A stretch of DNA of 28,086 bases from Pseudomonadota bacterium (GCA_023461075.1 JAEWNY010000007.1:1-28086); one strand, 5' to 3'; counted from the first letter of the stretch, positions 17,844 through 26,831 are shown. Notes: generated from the sequence alone by a model not told the origin. Program-made: numbers and translations.

Positions 17844-19667
17844 ATGCACGGCGGCGGATTGGAACTTGCCTTGGTCTTCCTGCTGGCCGCGGTGATCGCG
17901 GTACCGGTGTTCAAGCGTTTCGGCCTGGGCGCGGTGCTCGGCTACCTGGTCGCAGGCGTGGTGCTGGGCCCGTACGCGATGCGCGTGGTGCCCAATCCGG
18001 AACCGGTGCTGACCGCCAGCGAGATCGGCGTGGTGATGATGCTGTTCGTCATCGGCCTGGAACTGTCGCTGCCGCGGCTCAAGCTGATGCGCGGGCCGAT
18101 CTTCGGCGTCGGCGGCCTGCAGGTCGCATTGTCGGCGCTGGCACTGGGCGCTGTGGCGATGTTGATGCGTGATTCCAGCTGGCGTTCGGCGTTGGTGATC
18201 GGTGTCGCGCTGGCACTGTCATCGACCGCGGTCGGCCTGCAGCTGCTCTCCGAACGCAAGGAGCTGGACAGCGAGCATGGGCGCCTGGCGTTTGCCATCC
18301 TGCTGTTCCAGGACCTCGCCGCGATCCCGCTGCTGGCGGCCATTCCCCTGCTCGGCGGTGTGGCCTCCGCCGATGGCGAGGCGCAGTGGCTGGCGGTCGG
18401 CAAGGCGATCGCCGCGATCGTGTTGCTGGTGGTCGGCGGCCGGCTGCTGCTGCGGCAGTTGTTCAACCGCATCGCCCGCCTCGACATGCCGGAGGTGTTC
18501 ACCGCCACCGCCCTGCTGGTGGTGCTGGGCAGCGCCTGGCTGCTGCAGAACGTGGGCCTCAGCGCGGGCCTCGGCGCCTTCCTCGCCGGCGTGATCCTGG
18601 CCGACTCGGAATTCCGCCACGAACTGGAGACCCAGATCCAGCCGTTCGAGGGCCTGCTGCTCGGGCTGTTCTTCATGGCCGTCGGCATGAGCATCGACCT
18701 GCGCGCGGTGGCCTCGGAGCCATGGCCGATCGTCAGTGGCGTGCTGCTGCTGATGGCGATCAAGTTCGCGATCCTGTTCGGCCTCGGCAAGGGGCTCGGC
18801 AAGCTGGACACGCGCGGCGCGCTGCTGCTCGGCTCGGTGTTGGCGCTGGGCGGCGAATTCGCCTTCGTGGTGTTCAGCGAAGCCGACCGTGCCGGCCTGA
18901 TGGAAGAAGGTCAGCGCGACCGGCTGACCGCGATCGTCGGCCTGTCGATGGCGCTGACGCCGTTGCTGGTGATCGCGATCAGTGCATTGCTCAAGCGCCG
19001 CCGCAAACCACACGTGCAGGCCCGTGATTTCGATGCCATCCCCGACGACCACCCGCAGGTATTGATCGCCGGCTTCGGCCGCTTCGGCCAGATCGTCGCG
19101 CGGCTGCTGTTTGCCCAGCGCATCCGCTTCGTGGCGATCGATGCCGATGTCGAACAGGTCGACTTCTTCCGCCGGTTCGGCAACCCGATCTACTACGGCG
19201 ATCCCAGCAAGGGCGACCTGCTGCGCGCGGCGGGCGCGGACCGCATCAAGGTGTTCGTGGTGGCGGTCTCCGATCGCGGCGCGGCCTTGCGCATCGTCCG
19301 CCTGCTGCGCCGCCGCTACCCCAAGGCCAAGGTGCTGGCGCGCGCGCACGACCGCGAGCACGCCTGGCAGCTGATGGATTTCGGCGTCACCCCGATCCGC
19401 GAGACCTTTGCCGCCGCGCTTGAAGTCGGCCGCGACGTGCTGGTCGAGCTGGGCGTGCCACCGGATGCCGCCGAGGACTATGCCCGTCGCTTCCGCGAGC
19501 ACGACGAGCGCATCCTCGAAGCGCAGCACCTGGTCTACGACGACGAGGACGCCCTGCGCCAAAGTGCATTGGAGGGCCGGCGCGAACTGGAACAGCTGTT
19601 TGCCGCGGAGCTTGGCGAAGGCGAATTCGCCGATGTCGCGAGTCCGCGCGAAGAGGCTGCGCGCTGA
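17844..19667 (+). CDS. Kef-type monovalent cation:proton antiporter (CPA2)
   Basis: A 607-residue CPA2 antiporter of the KefB/KefC type in the inner membrane, exchanging K+ (or Na+) for protons. The membrane part covers residues 5-385 with about twelve helices. It includes GLELSLPRLKLM (71-82), ALSSTAVGLQLLSER and LLFQDLAAIPLLA (D157 in the QD pair used for cation exchange). A cytosolic RCK/TrkA-N domain starts near residue 405 with the Rossmann motif VLIAGFGRFGQIVARLL, followed by an acidic strand end at AIDADVEQ and YYGDPSKGDLLRAAGADRI. No ancillary KefG/KefF gene is adjacent, so glutathione control cannot be assumed. The ribosome site AAAGGAGAGG just before the ATG is excellent. A CATAAT at 17815 could be its -10 box. 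It ends 3 bp before the convergent M20 gene, without a terminator. Confidence 0.92.
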   Translation: MHGGGLELALVFLLAAVIAVPVFKRFGLGAVLGYLVAGVVLGPYAMRVVPNPEPVLTASEIGVVMMLFVIGLELSLPRLKLMRGPIFGVGGLQVALSALALGAVAMLMRDSSWRSALVIGVALALSSTAVGLQLLSERKELDSEHGRLAFAILLFQDLAAIPLLAAIPLLGGVASADGEAQWLAVGKAIAAIVLLVVGGRLLLRQLFNRIARLDMPEVFTATALLVVLGSAWLLQNVGLSAGLGAFLAGVILADSEFRHELETQIQPFEGLLLGLFFMAVGMSIDLRAVASEPWPIVSGVLLLMAIKFAILFGLGKGLGKLDTRGALLLGSVLALGGEFAFVVFSEADRAGLMEEGQRDRLTAIVGLSMALTPLLVIAISALLKRRRKPHVQARDFDAIPDDHPQVLIAGFGRFGQIVARLLFAQRIRFVAIDADVEQVDFFRRFGNPIYYGDPSKGDLLRAAGADRIKVFVVAVSDRGAALRIVRLLRRRYPKAKVLARAHDREHAWQLMDFGVTPIRETFAAALEVGRDVLVELGVPPDAAEDYARRFREHDERILEAQHLVYDDEDALRQSALEGRRELEQLFAAELGEGEFADVASPREEAAR

Positions 19668-19670
19668 TTC

Positions 19671-20981
19671 TCAGCGCGATGCTTCGAGGTAATCCAGCGT
19701 CAACTGCAGCATCGCGCGGGTACCGAGGTCGAGCGCGGCTTCATCCAGCCGGAACAGCGGCGAATGGTTGGACGGCGCGGCCAATGGATCGGCCACCTCC
19801 GGCCCGCTTGCGCCGACGAAGAAGAACACGCCCGGCACTTCCTTCGCGTAGTAGCTGAAATCCTCGGCGCCGGTGATCAGCGGCGTCTCCACCACCTTGT
19901 CCTCGCCGGCGACCGCACGCAGGCTGGGCAGGACCTTCTCGGTCAGCGCCGGATCGTTGTAGGTCACCGGGTTGCCGACCTGCTCGCTGATTTCGAGCTT
20001 GCCGCTCGCGCCCTGCGCGGCAGCGCTGTGTTCGATGACATTGCGCATGTCGGTGACGATGCGCGCACGTTGTTCGTCGCTGAAGGTGCGCAGCGTGCCT
20101 TCCATCTCGACCTTGTCGGGGATGATGTTGTAGCGGATGCCGCCGTGGATGCTGCCGACAGTGACCACCGCCGGGATGCTGGCGATGTCGGTGCGGCGCG
20201 AGACCACCGTCTGCAACGCATCGATGATGCCGGCGCTGGCGACCACCGGGTCGACGCCGCCCCAAGGGCGCGAGCCGTGCGTCTGCCGTCCCTGCACCTG
20301 GATGCTGAAACGATCGCTCGCCGCCATGAACGGCCCGCGTCGCACGCCGATGGTGTCCGAGCGCAGGGTCGAGAACACATGCAGGCCGAACACCGCTGCC
20401 GGCTTGAAATCGCGAAACACACCTTCCTTCAGCATCAGCGCGGCGCCGCCTTCCTCCGGCGGCGGTGCGCCTTCCTCGGCCGGCTGGAAGATGAGCAGCA
20501 CCTCGCCCGGCAGGCGATCGCGCATCGCCACCAGCGACTTCGCCACGCCAAGCAGGATCGCGGTATGTGCGTCGTGGCCGCAGGCGTGCATCACGCCGGT
20601 CGTCTGGCCGTTGTATTCGGTCGTGACTTTGGAGGCGAAGGGCAAGTCGGTGGTCTGTTCGGTGACCGGCAACGCATCCATGTCGGCGCGCAGCGCGACG
20701 CGCGGACCCGGCCGGCCGCCCTTGATGACCGCAGTGACGCCGTATTTCGCGATGCCGGTGCGCGGCGACAGGCCCATCGCGCGGAGCGCATCGGCGACCT
20801 TCTTCGACGTGCCCGCTTCGCGGTTGGACAGCTCGGGGAACTGGTGGAAGTCGCGGCGCCAGGCGATGACTTCATCACGCACCGCTTGGGCGGCAGCATC
20901 GATTTCGGGGCGGGCTTGGGCAGCGGTATCGAATGCACAAAACGAGGCGAGTACGGCTGCGGCGATCAGGCAGGTGCGCAT
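19671..20981 (-). CDS. Secreted M20 amidohydrolase / peptidase
   Basis: An M20D-type metal-dependent amidohydrolase (436 residues), related to N-acyl-amino-acid and hippurate hydrolases. It has a Sec signal peptide (residues 1-23, ending DTAAQA), so it should act in the periplasm or outside. The metal motifs are intact: RRDFHQFPELS, LRADMDALPV (D100), MHACGHDAHTA (C134, H136), FQPAEEG (E169/E170), FGLHVF and the last histidine in APSNHSPLF. The dimerisation domain insert covers roughly 215-325. The start is the ATG at 20981 with GGGAAG 7 nt upstream; a GTG six codons earlier would overlap the previous gene and put charged residues before the signal. It is the last of five closely spaced genes and follows the SIMPL gene by 14 bp. 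The natural substrate is not known. Confidence 0.92.
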   Translation of the reverse strand: MRTCLIAAAVLASFCAFDTAAQARPEIDAAAQAVRDEVIAWRRDFHQFPELSNREAGTSKKVADALRAMGLSPRTGIAKYGVTAVIKGGRPGPRVALRADMDALPVTEQTTDLPFASKVTTEYNGQTTGVMHACGHDAHTAILLGVAKSLVAMRDRLPGEVLLIFQPAEEGAPPPEEGGAALMLKEGVFRDFKPAAVFGLHVFSTLRSDTIGVRRGPFMAASDRFSIQVQGRQTHGSRPWGGVDPVVASAGIIDALQTVVSRRTDIASIPAVVTVGSIHGGIRYNIIPDKVEMEGTLRTFSDEQRARIVTDMRNVIEHSAAAQGASGKLEISEQVGNPVTYNDPALTEKVLPSLRAVAGEDKVVETPLITGAEDFSYYAKEVPGVFFFVGASGPEVADPLAAPSNHSPLFRLDEAALDLGTRAMLQLTLDYLEASR

Positions 20982-20995
20982 GCGGGCTTCCCGTT

Positions 20996-21736
20996 TCACG
21001 GAATGATCTCGAACACGACATCGACGCCCTCGTTGAATTCGATCGAAGGCTCGATGTACTGACCCGGCGCGGCCGGTGCAGGCGCCCGCGATCCACTCAC
21101 CACCACCCGGTCAAGGCTGGCGCCGTAGCGATTCATGATGTTCGAATTGACGCTGTTGATGCTGTAGACGCGGCCCAGCCGGGCACCGTAGGCGGCGGCC
21201 AATGCGCTGGCACGTTCCCGGCTCTGCGTCGCGGCGGCTTCGCGGGCCTGCTGTCGGAGGGCATCCTCGCGCAACGACTTGAAGCTGACCGAATCGACCC
21301 CGTTCATGCCGGCGGCCAGGCCTTCGTTGATGATCGCATTGATGCTGGCGATGTCGCGAACGCGCACCTGGACGCTGCGCTGGCCGCGAAACCCGCGTGA
21401 GATGCGCTTGCCATCCTCGTACTCCACATCCTCGTTGATGGCGAGGGCCGAGGCGGACACATCATCCACGCTGATGGAACGTTGCTTGAGCGCGGCCAGG
21501 AATCCGTTGACCGCATCATCCACCCGCCGCTTCACCACCGCCGCATCGGCATCGCGCGCGCTCACCGACAGACTGACCTGCGCTGAATCGGGCTTGGCAG
21601 ACACCCTGCCTTCGCCGTTCGCCACCACGTGCGGAGCGTCCGGCAACGGCGTGCCCGCGCGCGCGGGCTGGATCGACATCGAGATGAGCATCGCGCAGAC
21701 GGCGATCATCGGCGTGATTGTCGAATACGGGCGCAT
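20996..21736 (-). CDS. Periplasmic SIMPL-domain (DUF541) protein
   Basis: A 246-residue secreted protein of the SIMPL/DUF541 family, related to E. coli YggE and Brucella BP26. The function is unclear; YggE has been linked to oxidative-stress tolerance and BP26 forms channel-like assemblies. A signal peptide (about residues 1-27, ending ARA) precedes the SIMPL domain: VVANGEGRVSAKPDSAQVSLSV, then a long Ala-rich helix region, the middle block RGQRSVQVRVRDIASINAIIN and the C-terminal LGRVYSINS. The ATG at 21736 has AAGGGGAG six nt before it and is preferred over an ATG six codons upstream that contains that ribosome site. It stands 34 bp after zapE and 14 bp before the M20 peptidase, so co-expression with the peptidase is likely. 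Confidence 0.9.
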   Translation of the reverse strand: MRPYSTITPMIAVCAMLISMSIQPARAGTPLPDAPHVVANGEGRVSAKPDSAQVSLSVSARDADAAVVKRRVDDAVNGFLAALKQRSISVDDVSASALAINEDVEYEDGKRISRGFRGQRSVQVRVRDIASINAIINEGLAAGMNGVDSVSFKSLREDALRQQAREAAATQSRERASALAAAYGARLGRVYSINSVNSNIMNRYGASLDRVVVSGSRAPAPAAPGQYIEPSIEFNEGVDVVFEIIP

Positions 21737-21770
21737 CGGCACTCCCCTTCTCATGGATGGGGATGCTAAA

Positions 21771-22862
21771 TCAAGTCAGGTGCTCGCGGGCCAGGTATTC
21801 GGCGCTCTGCATCTCGATCAGGCGCGAGGCAGTGCGCTCGAAGGCATGGGCCAGGCGTTCGCCGGCATACAGGTCCACCGGCGATGCATTCGCACTGCAG
21901 ACCAGGTTGACGTGGCGGTCATAGAACTCGTCGATGGCGGTGACGAAACGGCGGGCCGGATCGTCATTGGTTCCATCGAAACGCGGGATGCCGCCAAGCA
22001 GCACGGTATGAACCTCGCTGGCGATCTCGATGTAGTCACTCGCCGCACGCGGGCCTTCGCAGAGCGCGGCGAAATCGAACCAGGCAAAGCCGTTGCAGTA
22101 CGCGCGGGTCGGGATGGCGCGACCATCGACATCCATCTCCCCGGCCACGGGCACGGCATGGGTGAGCGTCTGCCAGCGCTCGGCCAGCCAGGCCTCGGCG
22201 GCGGCATCGGCCGGCACGCGGTAGACCGGTGAGCGGGTCAGTTCGCGCAGCCGGTAATCGGTGCTGGAGGCGATCTCCATCACCACGCACTCGCGCTCGA
22301 TCAACGCGATCGCCGGCACGAAGCGCGCGCGCTGCAACCCATCCTTGTAGAGATTCGAGGGCGGCGTGTTGGAGGTGGTGACCAGCACCACCCCTTCGGC
22401 GAACAGCCGCTCGAGCACGCGTGCCAGCAGCATCGCATCGCCGATGTCGCTGACGAAGAACTCGTCCAGCACCAGTACGCGCATGTCGCGGCGCCATTCC
22501 CTGGCGATCGTCGCCAAGGGGTCGCGTTCGCCGGCATGGGCCTTGATCCGTGCGTGGATGTCGCGCATGAAGCGATGGAAATGCGTGCGCCGCTTCTCGC
22601 TGAAACCGAGCGTGTCGTAGAACAGGTCGACCAGGAAGGTCTTGCCGCGGCCGACCCCGCCCCACAGGTAGAGACCGGGGATGCTGGCCGCAGCATCGCG
22701 CGCGCCGAACAAGCGCCCGAACACACCGGGGCTTTCGGGCGCACTCGACAATGCGTGGTGCAGGCGGTCGAGCTCCACCAGCACCGCGCGCTGGGCCGGA
22801 TCGTCCTCCCAATCGCCGCGGGCGATGCCTGCGGCATAGGCCTGCGAAGGCGTGTTGCTCAT
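21771..22862 (-). CDS. zapE: Cell division ATPase ZapE (AFG1-like)
   Basis: A 363-residue AFG1-type AAA ATPase. E. coli ZapE associates with the Z-ring and destabilises FtsZ polymers; it is needed under low oxygen or high temperature. The Walker A motif is GLYLWGGVGRGKTFLVDLFY (GKT at residues 73-75). The family blocks RRTHFHRFMRDIHARI, Walker B MRVLVLDEFFVSDIGDAMLL (D133, E134), sensor-like VTTSNTPPSNLYKDGLQR and the C-terminal PRFDGTNDDPARRFVTAIDEFYDRHVNL all match. The ATG at 22862 overlaps the stop of the preceding hydrolase gene by 4 bp (ATGA), so the two should be translationally coupled. Identification is secure. Confidence 0.94.
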   Translation of the reverse strand: MSNTPSQAYAAGIARGDWEDDPAQRAVLVELDRLHHALSSAPESPGVFGRLFGARDAAASIPGLYLWGGVGRGKTFLVDLFYDTLGFSEKRRTHFHRFMRDIHARIKAHAGERDPLATIAREWRRDMRVLVLDEFFVSDIGDAMLLARVLERLFAEGVVLVTTSNTPPSNLYKDGLQRARFVPAIALIERECVVMEIASSTDYRLRELTRSPVYRVPADAAAEAWLAERWQTLTHAVPVAGEMDVDGRAIPTRAYCNGFAWFDFAALCEGPRAASDYIEIASEVHTVLLGGIPRFDGTNDDPARRFVTAIDEFYDRHVNLVCSANASPVDLYAGERLAHAFERTASRLIEMQSAEYLAREHLT

Positions 22863-23542
22863 TCCCTGGCGGCAGCGGGGTCGGGCAACCAATGCCGCGC
22901 GGTGTTCTTGATGACGCCACGCAGGTCGACCAGCTTGCCGTGGAAGAAATGCGTGGTCGCCGGCATCTTGACGAGTTGCAACTGCGGCGGCTCGGCGTCC
23001 TCCAGCCAGCGATAGACCTCTTCCGGTTCGACGATCTCGTCGTCCTCGCCCATCACCACCAGCCACGGCATCGTCGGCACGGTGGAAAGATCGCCGAAAT
23101 CGCGGCGGCCGAACGGCGGCGCCAGCGAGATCAACGTCGTCGGCTCCAGGGTTTCGCTGGCGCGAATCGAGACGAAGGCGCCGAAGCTGAAACCGGCCAG
23201 CCACAGGAGATCGTCCGCGCGTTCGCCGCGCACCCATTCGGCAACCGCACGCAGATCGGACAGCTCGCCATCGCCATGGTCGAATTCGCCCGCCGATGCG
23301 CCGGTACCGCGGAAGTTGAAGCGGACCGTGGTGACGCCCAGTTCGCGCAGCGCTCGCGCGGCCATCGTCACCACCTTGTTGTCCATGCTGCCGCCTTCGG
23401 TCGGCAACGGATGGCAGACGATGGCGGTGACCGGCTGCGCGGCGATTTCGCTCTCGGGAAACTCGACCATCGCTTCGATCGCGCCGGCCGGGCCGCCGAG
23501 GGTCACTTTGGCATCGCTGCCGGGAAAGCTGGGATTCTGCAT
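22859..23542 (-). CDS. Alpha/beta hydrolase
   Basis: A cytoplasmic alpha/beta-hydrolase of 227 residues, of the short 'KANL3/Tex30' or dienelactone-hydrolase-like group often annotated only as alpha/beta hydrolase. The fold signatures are CHPLPTEGGSMDNKVV (oxyanion region), VRFNFRGTGAS, the nucleophile elbow GFSFGAF (S119), the acid strand WLVVMGEDDEIVEPEEV and the histidine in PATTHFFHGKL. The catalytic triad therefore looks complete. The ATG at 23542 was chosen; a GTG two codons upstream is equally in frame and neither has a strong ribosome site. Its stop overlaps zapE, and it follows the nuclease gene by 35 bp. The substrate is unknown. Confidence 0.9.
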   Translation of the reverse strand: MQNPSFPGSDAKVTLGGPAGAIEAMVEFPESEIAAQPVTAIVCHPLPTEGGSMDNKVVTMAARALRELGVTTVRFNFRGTGASAGEFDHGDGELSDLRAVAEWVRGERADDLLWLAGFSFGAFVSIRASETLEPTTLISLAPPFGRRDFGDLSTVPTMPWLVVMGEDDEIVEPEEVYRWLEDAEPPQLQLVKMPATTHFFHGKLVDLRGVIKNTARHWLPDPAAARE

Positions 23543-23577
23543 CCGCACATTTTATCCGCGCCGGCGTGGCGATCCGT

Positions 23578-25290
23578 TCACCGCGTCCGCAGGCGCAGGT
23601 CGATGACCAGAGGATCGTGGTCGGAACTGCGGTACGGCGTCACCGGCGCGCCGGCCGGCTCCGCCACGTCGGGCTCGTCGGCATTGATGTGCCATTCGGC
23701 TGCGCCCTGCAACCGCGGCGCCAGCGCGGGACTCAGCAGCGCATGGTCCAGGCGGCCGCGCTGGCCATCGTAGACATAGGAATACGGCTGGGCGATGCCG
23801 GCTTCGCTGAAGGCATCGCGCCATCCGGCTTCGCGCAACCAGCGCGGCGGGTCTTCCATCGCGTAAGCATTGAGATCGCCCAGCACGATGACCGAAGCAT
23901 TCGCGCCCACTTCGCGACGCAGCCAGCCGTCCAGCAGCTTCGCCGATTCAAGCCGGGTCGCGTTCCAGCAGCTTTGGCCGTCCTTCATGTCGGCATCGGC
24001 GCCCTTGGCATCACGGCAACCCTTGGATTTGAAATGATTGGCGACGACATGGAACAACGGCCCATCGCCAACGCGGAACCCCTGCAGCAGCGACGGCCGG
24101 CTCATGTCGCGGAACGGGCCGATGTCCAACGTGGCCGCAACGCCGAACGCACGCACTTTCGATGCGCGATAGATGATGCCGACGCGGATCGCATCGGTAC
24201 TGGCATTGGCCGGCATCGGCACCGCGCGCCAGTCGCCGCCCTGCACCGCGTTGAGCGCATCGATGAGCTGCGCTTCGGATGACGCGGCACCGGCCTCATC
24301 GTTCTCCAGTTCCATCAAGGCGACGACATCCGCGTCCAGCGCGGCCAGCGCCATCACCAGCTTGGCGCGCTGGTGCAGGTAGGCGGCTTGCGTTTTCGCG
24401 CCGCGCGCGGTCGGGAAGCCACCGCCACGGCCATCGCCGTTGAACAGGTTCTCCAGGTTCATCGCCGCGATGCGCACTTCACCCATGCGCGGCGGTGCGG
24501 CCGGGCGCGATGCGGCCTCCACCACCGGCACCGCCGCCAGTTGCAGGCGGTAACGGCCGAGGCGCTCATCGACGATGCCGCTGACTCCCGGGAGCACGCT
24601 GCCGGTACGCGGGATGTCGCGGCTCATCACCCCGCCGCTGTTCTCGCGGGCGTCACCATCATCGAGCAGCAGCATGCGCGCATCGTTGGCGGCGGCGAGT
24701 CGGTTGGCGGCCTGACCCGGCAGCGCGATCTCGGTCGGTGTCCATGCGGGACCTTCCAGCGCGACCTGCCATTCGCCGAAACGCGCGGCGTTGTGGCTGG
24801 CGACCAGCGTCAGCTGCGGCGACATCGACACCCGCATCGCCTCGAGCGCCTCCCACTCCGCGTCGCTCCGCGGCAGGGATTGGAGGACTTGCGCCGCAGG
24901 CAGCGGCGCGGCCGGAAGCTGGCGGACCTCGGCCACTTCCAGCGCGGTGATGCTGCCGCCCCGGCCGGTGTCGCGTTCGATGACCGTGCCGCGCACGCGA
25001 ACGCGATCATCCATTTGCAACGCATCCGGCGCGCCGACGAGGAACAGCGCATCGGAGGTCGCCGGATCGCCATCGGCATCGCCCTCGAGCGACATCACGC
25101 CCAGTCCCGCGCGGAAATCCGCGGTGATGCTGCCTTCGACCACCACCTCGCGCCCGAGCAGCGGGCTATGCGCGCCACCGCCCTGCACGCTGCCGATGGC
25201 GATGGCCGGAGCGGGCTTGGGCAGGCCGACACACCCAGCCAGCGCAGTCGCAAGCAGGGTGGTGAGGGTTAAACGGCGATACGGCTGCAT
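23578..25290 (-). CDS. Extracellular endonuclease/exonuclease/phosphatase-family lipoprotein (ExeM/NucH-like)
   Basis: A 570-residue secreted nuclease of the endonuclease/exonuclease/phosphatase superfamily, like ExeM of Shewanella, which degrades extracellular DNA. The N-terminus is a lipoprotein signal with lipobox LAGC (Cys20). An OB-fold-like domain follows at about residues 47-125 (REVVVEGSITADF, DDRVRVRGTVIERD). The catalytic domain fills the C-terminal half: RIAAMNLENLFN, ADVVALMELEND, FHVVANHFKSKG, VIVLGDLNAYAMEDP, GRLDHALLSP and SSDHDPLVIDL, which supply the metal and active-site Asn, Glu, Asp and His residues. The ATG at 25290 places the lipobox at the usual distance; an ATG six codons upstream is possible. 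It opens the five-gene run that continues to the M20 peptidase. Lipid anchoring suggests surface nutrient scavenging or biofilm DNA turnover. Confidence 0.9.
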   Translation of the reverse strand: MQPYRRLTLTTLLATALAGCVGLPKPAPAIAIGSVQGGGAHSPLLGREVVVEGSITADFRAGLGVMSLEGDADGDPATSDALFLVGAPDALQMDDRVRVRGTVIERDTGRGGSITALEVAEVRQLPAAPLPAAQVLQSLPRSDAEWEALEAMRVSMSPQLTLVASHNAARFGEWQVALEGPAWTPTEIALPGQAANRLAAANDARMLLLDDGDARENSGGVMSRDIPRTGSVLPGVSGIVDERLGRYRLQLAAVPVVEAASRPAAPPRMGEVRIAAMNLENLFNGDGRGGGFPTARGAKTQAAYLHQRAKLVMALAALDADVVALMELENDEAGAASSEAQLIDALNAVQGGDWRAVPMPANASTDAIRVGIIYRASKVRAFGVAATLDIGPFRDMSRPSLLQGFRVGDGPLFHVVANHFKSKGCRDAKGADADMKDGQSCWNATRLESAKLLDGWLRREVGANASVIVLGDLNAYAMEDPPRWLREAGWRDAFSEAGIAQPYSYVYDGQRGRLDHALLSPALAPRLQGAAEWHINADEPDVAEPAGAPVTPYRSSDHDPLVIDLRLRTR

Positions 25291-25354
25291 GGTGCGGTGT
25301 CTCGGCATGGGAGGGCTATCCAGCCCGGATCGGAACGCGCCCGGCGGAAACGAA

Positions 25355-25376
25355 GACGCCGCCCGCAGGCGGCGTC
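25355..25376 (-). terminator. Terminator after the cytochrome c gene
   Basis: A perfect 9-bp stem (GACGCCGCC / GGCGGCGTC, loop CGCA) lies 20-41 bp past the cytochrome stop. On the minus strand it is followed by TTCGTTTCC, a weak T-rich tail. It divides the cytochrome gene from the downstream nuclease gene. Confidence 0.7.
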
Positions 25377-25395
25377 CTTCCGGATGGCGGCATGC

Positions 25396-25920
25396 TTACT
25401 GGCTCTGCTCGGCCATCCATTCGACCGTCACCTTGACCTGCTCGTCGGTCAGCGCCGGGTTGCCGCCGCGTGCGGGCATCACGCCGGTCGCGCCGGTGAA
25501 GCCCTCGATCGCGTGCTTGACCATCAGGTCCATGCCGTTGGCCGCCAAGCGCGCGCCCATGCCGGCGCCGTCCAGCTTGGGCGCGCCACCGGTACCGGCG
25601 GTATGGCAGCCGGTGCACAGCTTGTCGAAGATCACCTTGCCGTCCAGCGTGCCGTCATAAGCGGCGGTGGCGGTGGCGGCTGCCTTCATCGCGGCGGCGG
25701 CGGCCAGCTGCTCGGCCACGCCTCGCTGCCCGGCGTACACGCTGCCCACCGGCGCGATGCGCGCCTCGGTCTGCGCCTTGGCCTGCGGCGTCTGCTCATG
25801 CGGAAGCAAGTGGTTGAGGTAGCGGGCGAACAGGATCAAACCCAAGGTCAGCAGCACCAGGAAGCCGATGACCATGGAGAATTTCTTCAGGAATAGGGAG
25901 TCGTGCTTGTTCACGTGCAT
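25396..25920 (-). CDS. Membrane-anchored c-type cytochrome (c5-like)
   Basis: A 174-residue monohaem cytochrome c. A basic N-terminus and one membrane helix (residues 15-35, MVIGFLVLLTLGLILFARYL) anchor it in the inner membrane with the rest in the periplasm. After an Ala-rich spacer (70-88) the haem domain has the attachment site CTGCH (C102, C105, H106). The sixth ligand is probably M148 in GVMPARGG. The spacing and the PKLDGAGMGARLA stretch suit the cytochrome c5/c555 group, which passes electrons to terminal oxidases. The ATG at 25920 has AGGA just upstream, and TATACT at the complement of 25960-25965 is a possible -10 box. It ends at a hairpin terminator. The gene is divergent from the aquaporin gene. 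The partner oxidase is not in the window. Confidence 0.92.
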   Translation of the reverse strand: MHVNKHDSLFLKKFSMVIGFLVLLTLGLILFARYLNHLLPHEQTPQAKAQTEARIAPVGSVYAGQRGVAEQLAAAAAMKAAATATAAYDGTLDGKVIFDKLCTGCHTAGTGGAPKLDGAGMGARLAANGMDLMVKHAIEGFTGATGVMPARGGNPALTDEQVKVTVEWMAEQSQ

Positions 25921-26069
25921 CGGTCCTGCAAGGCCCGAGTGGCCCTGCCTCAGCCCCACAGTATAAGTGCGGCCCCGGATGCCCGCCACGGCCGCTGGCG
26001 ATGGACGCGGGTCACCCGCTTCCTATAGCCTGCGGGCGCGCCAAGCCGGCGCGGATCGGGGGTGACGGG

Positions 26070-26804
26070 ATGTAGACGAAGAAATGGGCGGCCGAGTTCA
26101 TCGGCACCTTCTGGCTGGTGCTGGGTGGCTGCGGCAGCGCCGTGCTGGCAGCGAAATTCGGGGGCGATGCCAATCCGCTGGGCATCGGTTTCGTCGGCGT
26201 CGCGTTGGCGTTCGGCCTGACGGTACTGACCGGTGCCTATGCGCTGGGCCACATCTCGGGCGGTCACTTCAATCCGGCGGTCAGCGTGGGCCTGTGGGCC
26301 GGCGGCCGCTTCCCCGCCCGCGAACTGCCGGGCTACATCATCGCCCAGGTGCTGGGGGCGATCGCCGCCGCGGCCTTGCTGTTCTTCGTGGCCAGCGGCA
26401 ACGGCACCGTCATTGGCCAGGCAGTGGTCGGCGATCCGGCCACCGCCGGCGCCTTCGCCACCAACGGTTTCGACAGCCTCTCGCCGGGCGGCTACTCGAT
26501 GGCCGCCGCGCTGGTGCTGGAAATCGTGCTGACCGCGATGTTCCTGGTCATCATCATGGGCTCGACCCACGGCAAGGTGCCCGCCGGCTTCGCGCCGATC
26601 GCCATTGGCTTGGGCCTCACCCTGATCCACCTGATCAGCATCCCGGTCACCAATACCTCGGTGAACCCGGCGCGCTCGACCGGCGTCGCACTGTTCGGCG
26701 GCAGTGGCGCGATCCAGCAACTCTGGCTGTTCTGGGTGGCGCCGATCATCGGCGGTGCCGTCGGTGGTGCGCTCTACAAATGGTTGCGGCCCGAGAACGT
26801 CTGA
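26070..26804 (+). CDS. aqpZ: Aquaporin Z, start codon followed directly by an amber codon
   Basis: An aquaporin Z-type water channel in the inner membrane. Both pore loops are intact: GGHFNPAVSVGL (NPA at codons 68-70) and TSVNPARSTG (NPA 199-201, R202 of the selectivity filter), with a His in LTLIHLIS also matching the filter. The N-terminal helix is encoded from codon 3 (TKKWAAEFIGTFWLVLGGCG), matching the usual AqpZ start. The only ATG in the right place, at 26070 behind GGGGGTGACGG, is followed by TAG as codon 2. The nearest in-frame conventional start after it is GTG at 26118, which would remove half of the first helix (228 residues left). The ATG at 26084 is out of frame. So this is either a fresh nonsense mutation, a sequencing error or an unusual start. 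Downstream coding is undamaged. Confidence 0.85.
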
Positions 26805-26831
26805 GGCCCGCCTCGCCGCTATACGAGATGG

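Noticed and set aside
20982..20999. GTG at 20999 as start of the M20 peptidase
   Set aside because: It would overlap the SIMPL stop and put extra charged residues before the signal; the ATG at 20981 has a good ribosome site.
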